From: MWEH01 sp964392385
GTDB lineage: Bacteria; Bacillota; Clostridia; Christensenellales; DTU072
Assembly (NCBI GenBank): GCA_964392385.1
Contig: CAYMPR010000026.1
Location: forward strand, 1 to 15,550
Direction: 5' to 3'
DNA: 15,550 nucleotides
Positions within the stretch are counted from its first letter, which is position 1, and the number at the start of each line of letters is the position of its first letter. Of this stretch, positions 1 through 7,948 are shown piece after piece. Below the pieces are notes generated by a model. The model worked only from the letters and a program-made list of their open reading frames with translations. It was not told the origin of the DNA and did no database searches. Both the position numbers and the translations under genes were made by a program.

Positions 1-3000
1 TCTTCCATATCTTCGTAGAAAGTAAATTGGCCACCATAAACCAAAATTCCATTAACATATAGATTTACGTCTTCTGGTAATCCTTCAATTGTATCAAGAG
101 TTATTCTATAATAATCAGACTCAGTTTCAATAAGAAAATCTTCTATTACTTCGCTATCACCTGAATAATTTGTTTCCCCTAAAATTGTTACATCCGAAGG
201 GTCCAAATAGGACTCAATTTGAATAAAACTATCTGCAACGGTAAAATTAGTGCTATTGGGAGTAAAACGTATAGGATAATTATGTAAACCAAATTTTAAA
301 TGTAATAAATCAACCTCTACGAAACTAAATCTACCCAGTACTTCCAAACCATTTAATACGGCATATGCATCAATTAATTCTTCATTAAACTGAAAAGATG
401 TTCGATAAGATACCCTTATAGGTAAAGTATTATTTAAAACAATTTCTGGTAATGCGGGGGAAATTGTAATAATTCCACTTATTTCTTTGGTGTTATAATA
501 TTTTCTGCTTAATGTTACCGTAACAGGAAATTCTCCTTTGCGGATTGGATTAATTGAATATTGGATAATTGTGCCTTCAGGTATTGTCCCAGAAAGAACG
601 GGGAATTTCTCCAATCCATCATAGATAAAAGAAGATTGTGAAATAGTGATTCCAGTAAAATCATTTCTTTTAACTACTAGATTACCTTGATTTGATAAAG
701 ACAAGCTAAACAAAAAATCTTGATCATCAATGCTTTCGTTATCAACAAATAGCTGCATAGTCACATCAAAATCTCCCTCAACATCCATTTCCGGATTATA
801 AGGGGTAGAATATGAAACCTTAATATTCGATATTTCGTTATTAAGAATACTTAATGATAGTTCATCAGAATCAAAGGAGATGTTAAAACTTGAAATCTCT
901 GGCAATTGATCACCAGAAAAAATCATTACATCGCTAAACAAATAATTTATTGTTCTTGGTATTACCTTTACTTCTCTTTTGTTATTGGACACAAGCACAT
1001 ATCTAGAACTCATATCACAAGTTGCTATCAATTCATAAGTCCCTGTATGGTAAATACTCAAGTCATTAATACTAATTTTAGTTATATTTGCAGGATTTTG
1101 GTCAATTAGATTGACAGTATCACCGGGAGCCGCTTCAAGCTTAATTAGACTATTTTGCCCTCTAATGTACTCAATCATTAACGAATAAATATATGATCCT
1201 CCTTTATAAACTAATTCCTCAGCAATTATTGCATCCCAATTGAAGCTGACTTCTCGTTTGTTAACCATAACTTTTCCGTTACCTGTATTTTGTTTTATAG
1301 TAAATTTTACACAAGGGACAAAAATGGTTTCGGATAGTATTTTTAATATTTCACGCGCGCCGCTAATGTCGTAAATACCCGGCTCAACGATAATTCTATC
1401 TTCGGAATTAATCATTAACTCTATTGGCAAAACCTTCGCCTCATATCCCTCTTTTAATCTAATCGCTATATCTATAGGTTTTAATGAATTGCGCCTCAAA
1501 TTAAGATAAGTCTCCTCAAAGATTTTACCACTTGTTTCTACAAGTGCATCCAAATCAAGTTCTATTTGTGCGCTTTCAAGTGAAAGTTGGACTAAAGCCT
1601 GGTTGTTGGCTCCAAGTCTATAATTATTAAGGGTAGATACAGCTTTTAATGAATATCTTCCTGGGTAAAAAATAGTTTGTGGTGTGGGTAAATAATCAAT
1701 GTATTGACCGAGGTGATTTAAGGCCTGGTATGAAATGATTTCGTATAAAAATGCATTTGTGTTAACTTCATCCCCATCACAAACCGAACCTTCTTCTAGC
1801 GAAAAATTAGGGGTTATGCTCTCAGCAAGATATGTGGAAGAAATAGTTGAACTTGAAAAATTAACCTCTTTGGGAGAAATCACAAGATTACTTGAATAGT
1901 TGCTTTTTAAGGTTTGGTAATTTTGTATGCCTATGCAAGAAATTTCATAGCTAATACCGGAGTAATTACCTGCATTTTTTATTGGGATTTCTTGATTAGT
2001 ATAAGCAATCTCATTACAAGTAATTGACAAAAGAAAAGCGTCAGATATTGGCAATGTATTATCAAACGAAAGATATCTAGTGGTGCCAATATATGGTAAT
2101 TCTAAAGACCCTTCCAATAAAGGTCCCTTTACCCCATCGGTAAAAAGATATAGCCCCGATATCCCAAGACTAGCTTGAGTTATATCAAAATCAAGAACTA
2201 AATCGTTTGAAGGCAAATATTTATAATTGCCTGAAAAAGTAGCTTTTAATCGATATTTTTTGTTTTCAGGCCTTGTACCATCTTTATACAGGCTAACATT
2301 AATTGGGGCGTTTGATAGGTTTGTTTCTATTTCGTTTTCGACTGAAAACCATGTCCTAGAAGAAGGAATGACTCCATCAATGAAAACTATATTTACTGGA
2401 CTACCAGAATAAACAAAGGAAGTAGGAAATCCAACAGTTGAATAAGCTTTCTTATTAACCTTCAACAAGCCATCCTTCTCTAAATTATTAACAATTTCAA
2501 AATTACTATATTTCTTTACTTCAACGTTATTAAGTATCACTGGAAGCTCGTAGTATAGGCCCCCTTCGTTAAGCCTATCGGGCCATCCAGCGGAAGAATT
2601 TGATAAATATTCGCAGGAAAACGTTGGTGAAACGCCCTCTAATGATAGTTGAGCTATTACAGAAGAAGATTCCAATTCTCCTTCAACAGGAACTGAATAA
2701 ATAGTAAAATTCGGTTTTGAATCACCATAAAAAATCTCTTCATTTTTTGTAAAAATTTTTATTAATCTATGGGAAACGGAAAGAGTAGCATATATTGTTT
2801 TTGGATTATAATTATTTCCTGCAGAAACCGTTGCCGAAAGATTATATACTCCTACATTTGAAAAAACAAATGGGATACTGGAACTAGTTAAGTTATACTG
2901 ATACATGCAGGTAATTACAGGACTACTTAAATCAGCATTTTTTAAAATTACTTTGGATTTATCAACTGCAATAAGATGGTTTGAAAAATCATATTTTTCT

Positions 3001-6000
3001 TCTTTGCTTATAAATCCTACCTGACTTAAATCAAGCTCTGCTTTCGATACACTAAAAGAATCCCCACTTCCAAATGATATTGAATAATTATTGTTATCAG
3101 CTCCAGTAGATATCTTTGGATTGATTACATAAGTTCCAACTGGTGAGCCAGGCAAATAGGTAGTATTAAAAGTTAGTGACTCAAGCGGATAGTTAAATAT
3201 TTCTCCCACTCTCGAATAAGAAATATTTTCTAGCATAATCGAATCACCGAAAACAATTTCATCAAGCGAAAAAGCTAAATCCACAATAACTTGTTTTTGT
3301 CTTATGTAAAAATTACTTGGAAGGATTAAATCGTTAAAGTTGGCTACTTTTAGCGTAATCTCAGAGAAGTACTTACCGGCAAGGACAAAGACACTAGGAT
3401 AAACCTCAGAACTATCTGGCCTAAGTAATTTAATAATTTGAACCTGTATTTCGTATCCTGGCTTCAAATGATTTACGGTTAAGTTAGAAGGAGAAGAAAA
3501 ATCATAATTACTACCATTAAAAATCGGGGCACTAATTATTTCAAATCCACCAATCTTGCTATTAAAATCGCTAATTGTTAGTAGAAGATTTCCCTTGTCG
3601 ATTCTATAGGCATATTCTTTTTTGAAAGCAGTTGTTGTTTCGGAAGACAAAATTTCAGCAGTTAGCAAATACTTTCCAACTTGATTAAAAAATTTTGATG
3701 GTAGTTCTTGGGGCACTTCAAATTCATCATACTGAAATTGTTTTTTTTCTATAACTAAATCATCGGAAATTCCAATAAAATTTGCATTATAATACACTGA
3801 ATCAGAATTCACAAAATATTCTTTCCTAGAATAATTTAGCTCCCCAGCATAGAGGTTTTCTGGTAAAACATAAAAAGAACCATAACAATCAAAATAATCG
3901 TTATAAACGACAAAATTATAGGTTCCTGAGTTGTTGAATGCACTTGAAACGAATGGATTGTTATTATATTCCCACGAAAAGCTATATCCAGATAATTGCT
4001 GAACCTCTGTATTAAGTCCAAATAACACTATCCATTCAATGGCTAATCTATTAATGTAGCCCTCTTCTGATACTCCAATATTAAAATCAGCACTTCCCCC
4101 CGTGCTTACAAGTATCCCATCACCATCAGAAGATCCGTTAATTTCTTCTAATTCCGCCCAGGTAGGGTTAGATATAAGCATGTTTTCAATAATACTATCT
4201 GTGAGGACAAAGCTAGGTCTGTCACCATAATAACCAACTAATTCGCTACCTTTATAAGAATCTTTGAAGAAAGAATTCATTTTGTATAAATGATTATCCG
4301 ATGGGAAAACAAGTTCAATATTATCGGTTTCTTGCCCAGAGACAAAAGCAAAAGATGTTCCTAAAGTATTACAATACCCCCAGCCATTTCTATGATAAAT
4401 AACGCCAGTGGCGTTTGATGGATTTGTAATTAAATCATAAACTGAAGTTTCATTGGTAACTATTTCACCGTTATCTACCCAAATTATCTTATCAATAACT
4501 GCAAGTGAGATATTCCATATATTATTAACATTGCTACAGTTAAAAATTTCAACTAAATTATCAGCAATATCAAATAAAACAAAGGGAACTTCATGCGTAG
4601 AGTTTGAATCAAAATGAAGGCTTCGAGAATAATAAATTGAGGAATTGGAGCATGAAACACCAACAAAAGTAGCGCCACCAAAAGAATTATCTTGCGTTCT
4701 TACCGTTGTTTTTTCAATAGAACCATAGTTATTATATGCAACACCAACGCCATTTGAGTTGGCAATCTCTAAATCAATATCTATCGATTTAATAGTCCCA
4801 TAATTTGTGCTAGCTAGTAATGCGTTTTGCCCTGTAACCTTTCCGCTAATTCTTAAATTCTTAGCTATAGCATTTATACTAATCTCGCCAAATAAACTAA
4901 CACCGTTAATTGAAGAAACTGAATAATTATTTCCATCAAATTCGCCCTGCAACTTATTAATAATAGAAGAAGAAAATGCATAATCTCTCAAATTAATGTC
5001 ATTGCCCAGCCTATAATATTTATAGATGTAGTCTATCTCGTTATTTTCAATAGTGGCACAGGCCAATAAGTCACTCAAGTTATTAATAATGTAGGGATCT
5101 TCTTTTGAGCCTGATTCCTCAAGAGTAGATGCACTAGGTAGTACAGAAACACCATATTCCGTAGGAAGATTATATAACTCTCCGACTTTTTCCCTATTAT
5201 AAAAATTATTATTTTCTCTATGAAAATATTCAGGAAAAGTTCCACTATAAATGGTGCTATTTATATCAACATTATATAAATTAATATCATTTGACATCGA
5301 AAATATTTGGGTAGAAGCGGTATCAAAAAATAGATTAAGATACCATACTATTCCAAAATAGTCACTTATCAAATAGGCTGGTAGATAATCGTTGTCTACT
5401 GGTTCAGTTATAGTGCTACAATTTTCCTGGTAAACTATCATTTCTTGCTCATCTAAATAAAATTCTTTACCAACTGAATCATTAAGCGGAAAATCGCTTT
5501 CAAAATCATAGTATATGTTGTTTGTAATAGTTGCGTATTGATTATTAAGTGCAGTTATATATCCGCAAGAAATATCCGAATTCAGTTCATCATATATATC
5601 TACATTAACAATTGAAAGGCTGTTTTGGATTGTGCCATAATTCACCATGCATATCCCAGATGATCTATAATTGGTTTTTACAACTCCTTGAACTTTAACG
5701 TTATCAATAAGGCCATGGTTTGTTCCCGCAACGATTGCACCATTATATAGTTCGAAATCAATGCAAGCCGCTACAAAGTTTAAATCATTAACTACTGCCA
5801 TATCTCCTAGATATGAGAAAAACGCATAACCATATGTGTTCGATATTGTCGAATAAACATTTGGCTTTTGAGCATCAAGTTCAAAATTGACAATAGCATG
5901 CCCTCTTCCTTCAAACGTCCCATTAAAATATAGGGCATTCCAAATTCTACTTGTGGTCAAGTCAAGATTTTTTCTAGCAAGATATATATCATTGCATAAA

Positions 6001-6275
6001 ATATACTTTTTACCATCTGTAGTTGAAGTGATAGGGTCTAGATCACCTTTTGTTATTAAATTTGTGTTTGCACTATCTAATAAGAAATTCTCAAAATCAA
6101 ACTCATCTTGTATGTAAATAATTTCCGATGGCTCAGCCAAAGCAACATTAATATTGGATTGATTAAATAAGGAGAAATGCATAAAAAGCATTACAAAGAC
6201 AATTAAAGATATGAGTATCAAGAAGCCAATACTTCTATTAAAAGTTTTTCTATTATTAATTATGTTCATACTCAT
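1..6275 (-). CDS. Giant exported surface protein with GLUG-like and MBG/Ig-like repeats (3' end outside window)
   Basis: One frame stays open from ATG at 6275 to the left edge, at least 2,091 codons. I checked every triplet and found no stop. TAA lies three codons upstream of the start. Residues 1-47 form a signal peptide: basic N-terminus, hydrophobic core about 16-37, likely cleavage after ALA (45-47). Residues about 110-225 and 389-530 have beta-solenoid/GLUG-like features: NGTFEGRGHAIVNF (118-131), GTNHGLIDN (184-192), GEFDGNNY (444-451), NYGTIKS (491-497). From about 730 onward there is an array of MBG/Ig-like modules. These are recognised by YGD-type starts (IVFGD 1007-1011, YGDSKPNF 1183-1190, FSGDQLPEIS 1786-1795), a YDG-type start (FIYDGLEKFPVLSG 1883-1896), and GxY strands (VGKYLLT 866-872, VGTYVI 1046-1051, VGVYNLS 1141-1147, PGRYSLK 1538-1544, TGTYELIA 1744-1751). 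The family suggests an adhesin or surface-layer role, but the ligand is unknown. The C-terminal anchor (LPXTG or transmembrane) would lie outside the window. The nearest SD-like GGAG is 15 bases upstream, so initiation looks weak. Confident as a gene; function is inference. Confidence 0.9.
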   Translation of the reverse strand, partial: MSMNIINNRKTFNRSIGFLILISLIVFVMLFMHFSLFNQSNINVALAEPSEIIYIQDEFDFENFLLDSANTNLITKGDLDPITSTTDGKKYILCNDIYLARKNLDLTTSRIWNALYFNGTFEGRGHAIVNFELDAQKPNVYSTISNTYGYAFFSYLGDMAVVNDLNFVAACIDFELYNGAIVAGTNHGLIDNVKVQGVVKTNYRSSGICMVNYGTIQNSLSIVNVDIYDELNSDISCGYITALNNQYATITNNIYYDFESDFPLNDSVGKEFYLDEQEMIVYQENCSTITEPVDNDYLPAYLISDYFGIVWYLNLFFDTASTQIFSMSNDINLYNVDINSTIYSGTFPEYFHRENNNFYNREKVGELYNLPTEYGVSVLPSASTLEESGSKEDPYIINNLSDLLACATIENNEIDYIYKYYRLGNDINLRDYAFSSSIINKLQGEFDGNNYSVSSINGVSLFGEISINAIAKNLRISGKVTGQNALLASTNYGTIKSIDIDLEIANSNGVGVAYNNYGSIEKTTVRTQDNSFGGATFVGVSCSNSSIYYSRSLHFDSNSTHEVPFVLFDIADNLVEIFNCSNVNNIWNISLAVIDKIIWVDNGEIVTNETSVYDLITNPSNATGVIYHRNGWGYCNTLGTSFAFVSGQETDNIELVFPSDNHLYKMNSFFKDSYKGSELVGYYGDRPSFVLTDSIIENMLISNPTWAELEEINGSSDGDGILVSTGGSADFNIGVSEEGYINRLAIEWIVLFGLNTEVQQLSGYSFSWEYNNNPFVSSAFNNSGTYNFVVYNDYFDCYGSFYVLPENLYAGELNYSRKEYFVNSDSVYYNANFIGISDDLVIEKKQFQYDEFEVPQELPSKFFNQVGKYLLTAEILSSETTTAFKKEYAYRIDKGNLLLTISDFNSKIGGFEIISAPIFNGSNYDFSSPSNLTVNHLKPGYEIQVQIIKLLRPDSSEVYPSVFVLAGKYFSEITLKVANFNDLILPSNFYIRQKQVIVDLAFSLDEIVFGDSIMLENISYSRVGEIFNYPLESLTFNTTYLPGSPVGTYVINPKISTGADNNNYSISFGSGDSFSVSKAELDLSQVGFISKEEKYDFSNHLIAVDKSKVILKNADLSSPVITCMYQYNLTSSSIPFVFSNVGVYNLSATVSAGNNYNPKTIYATLSVSHRLIKIFTKNEEIFYGDSKPNFTIYSVPVEGELESSSVIAQLSLEGVSPTFSCEYLSNSSAGWPDRLNEGGLYYELPVILNNVEVKKYSNFEIVNNLEKDGLLKVNKKAYSTVGFPTSFVYSGSPVNIVFIDGVIPSSRTWFSVENEIETNLSNAPINVSLYKDGTRPENKKYRLKATFSGNYKYLPSNDLVLDFDITQASLGISGLYLFTDGVKGPLLEGSLELPYIGTTRYLSFDNTLPISDAFLLSITCNEIAYTNQEIPIKNAGNYSGISYEISCIGIQNYQTLKSNYSSNLVISPKEVNFSSSTISSTYLAESITPNFSLEEGSVCDGDEVNTNAFLYEIISYQALNHLGQYIDYLPTPQTIFYPGRYSLKAVSTLNNYRLGANNQALVQLSLESAQIELDLDALVETSGKIFEETYLNLRRNSLKPIDIAIRLKEGYEAKVLPIELMINSEDRIIVEPGIYDISGAREILKILSETIFVPCVKFTIKQNTGNGKVMVNKREVSFNWDAIIAEELVYKGGSYIYSLMIEYIRGQNSLIKLEAAPGDTVNLIDQNPANITKISINDLSIYHTGTYELIATCDMSSRYVLVSNNKREVKVIPRTINYLFSDVMIFSGDQLPEISSFNISFDSDELSLSILNNEISNIKVSYSTPYNPEMDVEGDFDVTMQLFVDNESIDDQDFLFSLSLSNQGNLVVKRNDFTGITISQSSFIYDGLEKFPVLSGTIPEGTIIQYSINPIRKGEFPVTVTLSRKYYNTKEISGIITISPALPEIVLNNTLPIRVSYRTSFQFNEELIDAYAVLNGLEVLGRFSFVEVDLLHLKFGLHNYPIRFTPNSTNFTVADSFIQIESYLDPSDVTILGETNYSGDSEVIEDFLIETESDYYRITLDTIEGLPEDVNLYVNGILVYGGQFTFYEDME

Positions 6276-6410
6276 AATGTATTACTATAACTCCGCATTG
6301 TGGTTTTAGCTTTTTCAGGCAAAAATATCTAGTCTAATACTTATATATAAAATATAACACATTATGCGTGTATTAAAAATGTAATTATTGTGAATTACGC
6401 GTATGCGCGT

Positions 6411-6439
6411 GAAAATTGCAACCAATATTATATTGCAAT
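6411..6439 (-). terminator. Weak candidate terminator after lysA
   Basis: On the minus strand, ATTGCAA and TTGCAAT form a 7-bp stem around an 11-base loop, followed by TTTC, about 40 bases after the lysA stop. The stem is AT-rich and the T-run short, so this is tentative. Read-through from lysA into the giant surface-protein gene cannot be excluded. Confidence 0.3.
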
Positions 6440-6476
6440 GAAGGATAGTGTAATATAAAACAATAAGTATGGGATG

Positions 6477-7730
6477 CTATTTAAACTCAGGATAAATATC
6501 TAAAGTGGCGAAATAATCTTTTTCTGTTTCTGCACGTCTAATTAAGCTAAAAGAACCATCCTTTTTCAGTAAAACTTCTGCGCTCCTAAGCTTTCCATTA
6601 TAGTTATATCCCATCGCATGCCCATGTGCTCCTGCATCGTGAATAAATAGCAAATCACCATAATCTACCTTTGGTAATAGTCTATTAATCGCAAATTTAT
6701 CACTGTTTTCACAAAGAGAACCAACTACATCATACATTACTTCTTCTCTATTCTTTTCTTTTCCTAAAACAGATATGTGATGATACGCTCCATAGATTGC
6801 TGGACGCATAAGATTTGCAGCACATGCATCTACTCCTACATATTCTTTGTAAGTATGTTTAAAATGAATCACTTCGGTTACTAAAGCGCCAAATGGTGCA
6901 AGCATAAATCTTCCAAGTTCCGTAAAAATTTTAATGTTTTCTTGTTCCTTAATTGTAAAAATGTCCTGGTACGCTTTTTTTACGCCCTCTCCCACCTGAA
7001 TTATATCAACTTCTTTTTCCTCGGGCTTATAAGGAACACCCACACCACCGCTTAAGTTTATAAAACAAAATTTTGCGCCTGTTTCTTTGGTTATGTCCTT
7101 AACTAAAGAAAATAACAATCTTGCTAGTTCTGGGTAGTATGAATTGCCCTTTGTGTTGCTTGCTAAAAATGCATGAATACCAAATTGTTCAACTCCCTTA
7201 TTCAGAAGAATCTTTACTGCTGAAAACATCTGTTCTTTCGTAAGTCCATATTTTGCATCCGCTGGATTACCCATAATCTCGGTGCCAATTATAAACTCTC
7301 CACCTGGGTTGTATCTTAAGCATATCTTTTTCGGAATTCCTGCATGCTTTTCTAAAAAATCGATATGAGTAATATCGTCCAAGTTTATAATAGCATTTAG
7401 TTTTGAGGCTAACACATACTCTTTTGCAGCTGTTTCATTGGAAGAAAACATGATGTCATCGCCACTAAAGCCTAATTTCTGAGCCATTAACAATTCAGTA
7501 TATGAAGAGCAATCAACTCCACATCCACCTTTTTGCATCAGTTTTAAGATCGCGGGATTGGGAGTTGCCTTTACTGCAAAATACTCTTTGAATCCCCGAT
7601 TCCATGAAAATGCTTTTTTTAATTTTTCTAGATTATCCGTAATTCCTCTTTCATCATAAACATAAAAAGGTGTTGGAATTTGCGATTTTATCTTTTGTGC
7701 TATCTCAAGTGTAATAAATGGCTTTTTCAT
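6477..7730 (-). CDS. lysA: Diaminopimelate decarboxylase
   Basis: LysA is a PLP-dependent decarboxylase that converts meso-diaminopimelate to L-lysine and CO2, the last step of lysine synthesis, in the cytoplasm. The 417-residue protein is the usual family length. Visible motifs are YFAVKATPNP with the Schiff-base lysine K54, the glycine-rich phosphate-binding SGGVGVPY (227-234), TELGR (270-274), and GSLCENSD (337-344) with C340, which belongs to the active site formed across the dimer. A C-terminal region with GAHGHAMGYNYNG (367-379) replaces the commoner GAY-type segment. HAFLASN (186-192) stands where many homologues have HIGSQ, so this is a divergent branch; a related decarboxylase such as a carboxynorspermidine type is a less likely alternative. 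The start is supported by GGAGG four bases upstream. The gene has its own strong promoter and is divergent from pckA. The stop is TAG. Confidence 0.92.
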   Translation of the reverse strand: MKKPFITLEIAQKIKSQIPTPFYVYDERGITDNLEKLKKAFSWNRGFKEYFAVKATPNPAILKLMQKGGCGVDCSSYTELLMAQKLGFSGDDIMFSSNETAAKEYVLASKLNAIINLDDITHIDFLEKHAGIPKKICLRYNPGGEFIIGTEIMGNPADAKYGLTKEQMFSAVKILLNKGVEQFGIHAFLASNTKGNSYYPELARLLFSLVKDITKETGAKFCFINLSGGVGVPYKPEEKEVDIIQVGEGVKKAYQDIFTIKEQENIKIFTELGRFMLAPFGALVTEVIHFKHTYKEYVGVDACAANLMRPAIYGAYHHISVLGKEKNREEVMYDVVGSLCENSDKFAINRLLPKVDYGDLLFIHDAGAHGHAMGYNYNGKLRSAEVLLKKDGSFSLIRRAETEKDYFATLDIYPEFK

Positions 7731-7787
7731 TTATCCTCCATAAAAAGTTAGAGCAAATAATTATATGTTAGTTATTGCATTTAGGTT

Positions 7788-7816
7788 ATTATAATTTTAA
7801 ATAAAAATCAAGTCAA
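7788..7816 (-). promoter_or_regulatory. lysA sigma-A promoter
   Basis: On the minus strand, TTGACT (7811-7816), a 17-base spacer and TATAAT (7788-7793) form a near-perfect sigma-A promoter. The predicted leader before the lysA ATG is about 50 bases, too short for a lysine riboswitch or T-box. Confidence 0.8.
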
Positions 7817-7872
7817 ATGTCATTTAAAGTAGTCTTTGTTTTGTTTTGAGGATTTTCTATTTTGGGCGATTC

Positions 7873-7882
7873 AGGTTAACCT
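7873..7882. promoter_or_regulatory. Perfect 10-bp palindrome in lysA/pckA divergent region
   Basis: AGGTTAACCT is a perfect palindrome just upstream of the pckA -10. A half-site, AGGTTA, recurs at 7783-7788 next to the lysA -10. It could be an operator for a dimeric regulator. The evidence is position and symmetry only. Confidence 0.3.
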
Positions 7883-7887
7883 ATAAT
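7882..7887 (+). promoter_or_regulatory. Candidate -10 element of pckA
   Basis: A consensus TATAAT lies 61 bases upstream of the pckA start, but no good -35 is seen 16-18 bases further up. It abuts and overlaps by one base the 10-base palindrome AGGTTAACCT (7873-7882), a possible regulator site that could substitute for a poor -35. An alternative weaker pair is TTGATT (7890-7895) with TAAGAT (7914-7919), spacer 18. Tentative. Confidence 0.45.
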
Positions 7888-7948
7888 TATTGATTTATTC
7901 TAATGTTTCGTGTTAAGATTAACGCAATAATTTAGGAGGTTTTCGCAT

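Noticed and set aside
906..2412. Short plus-strand frames at 906-1109 and 2227-2412
   Set aside because: They lie antisense inside the giant minus-strand frame, lack ribosome sites and have no recognisable protein features.
3836..4021. Minus-strand 61-codon frame with a hydrophobic C-terminus
   Set aside because: It is in another frame of the same strand inside the giant gene, with no ribosome site; the hydrophobic run is an effect of AT-rich codons.
5887..6117. Plus-strand frame of 76 codons
   Set aside because: Antisense to the N-terminal region of the giant exported protein, which has clear domain signal in its own frame.
7731..7790. Lysine riboswitch upstream of lysA
   Set aside because: The promoter leaves only about 50 bases of leader, too short for the roughly 170-base lysine riboswitch, and no matching motifs are present.
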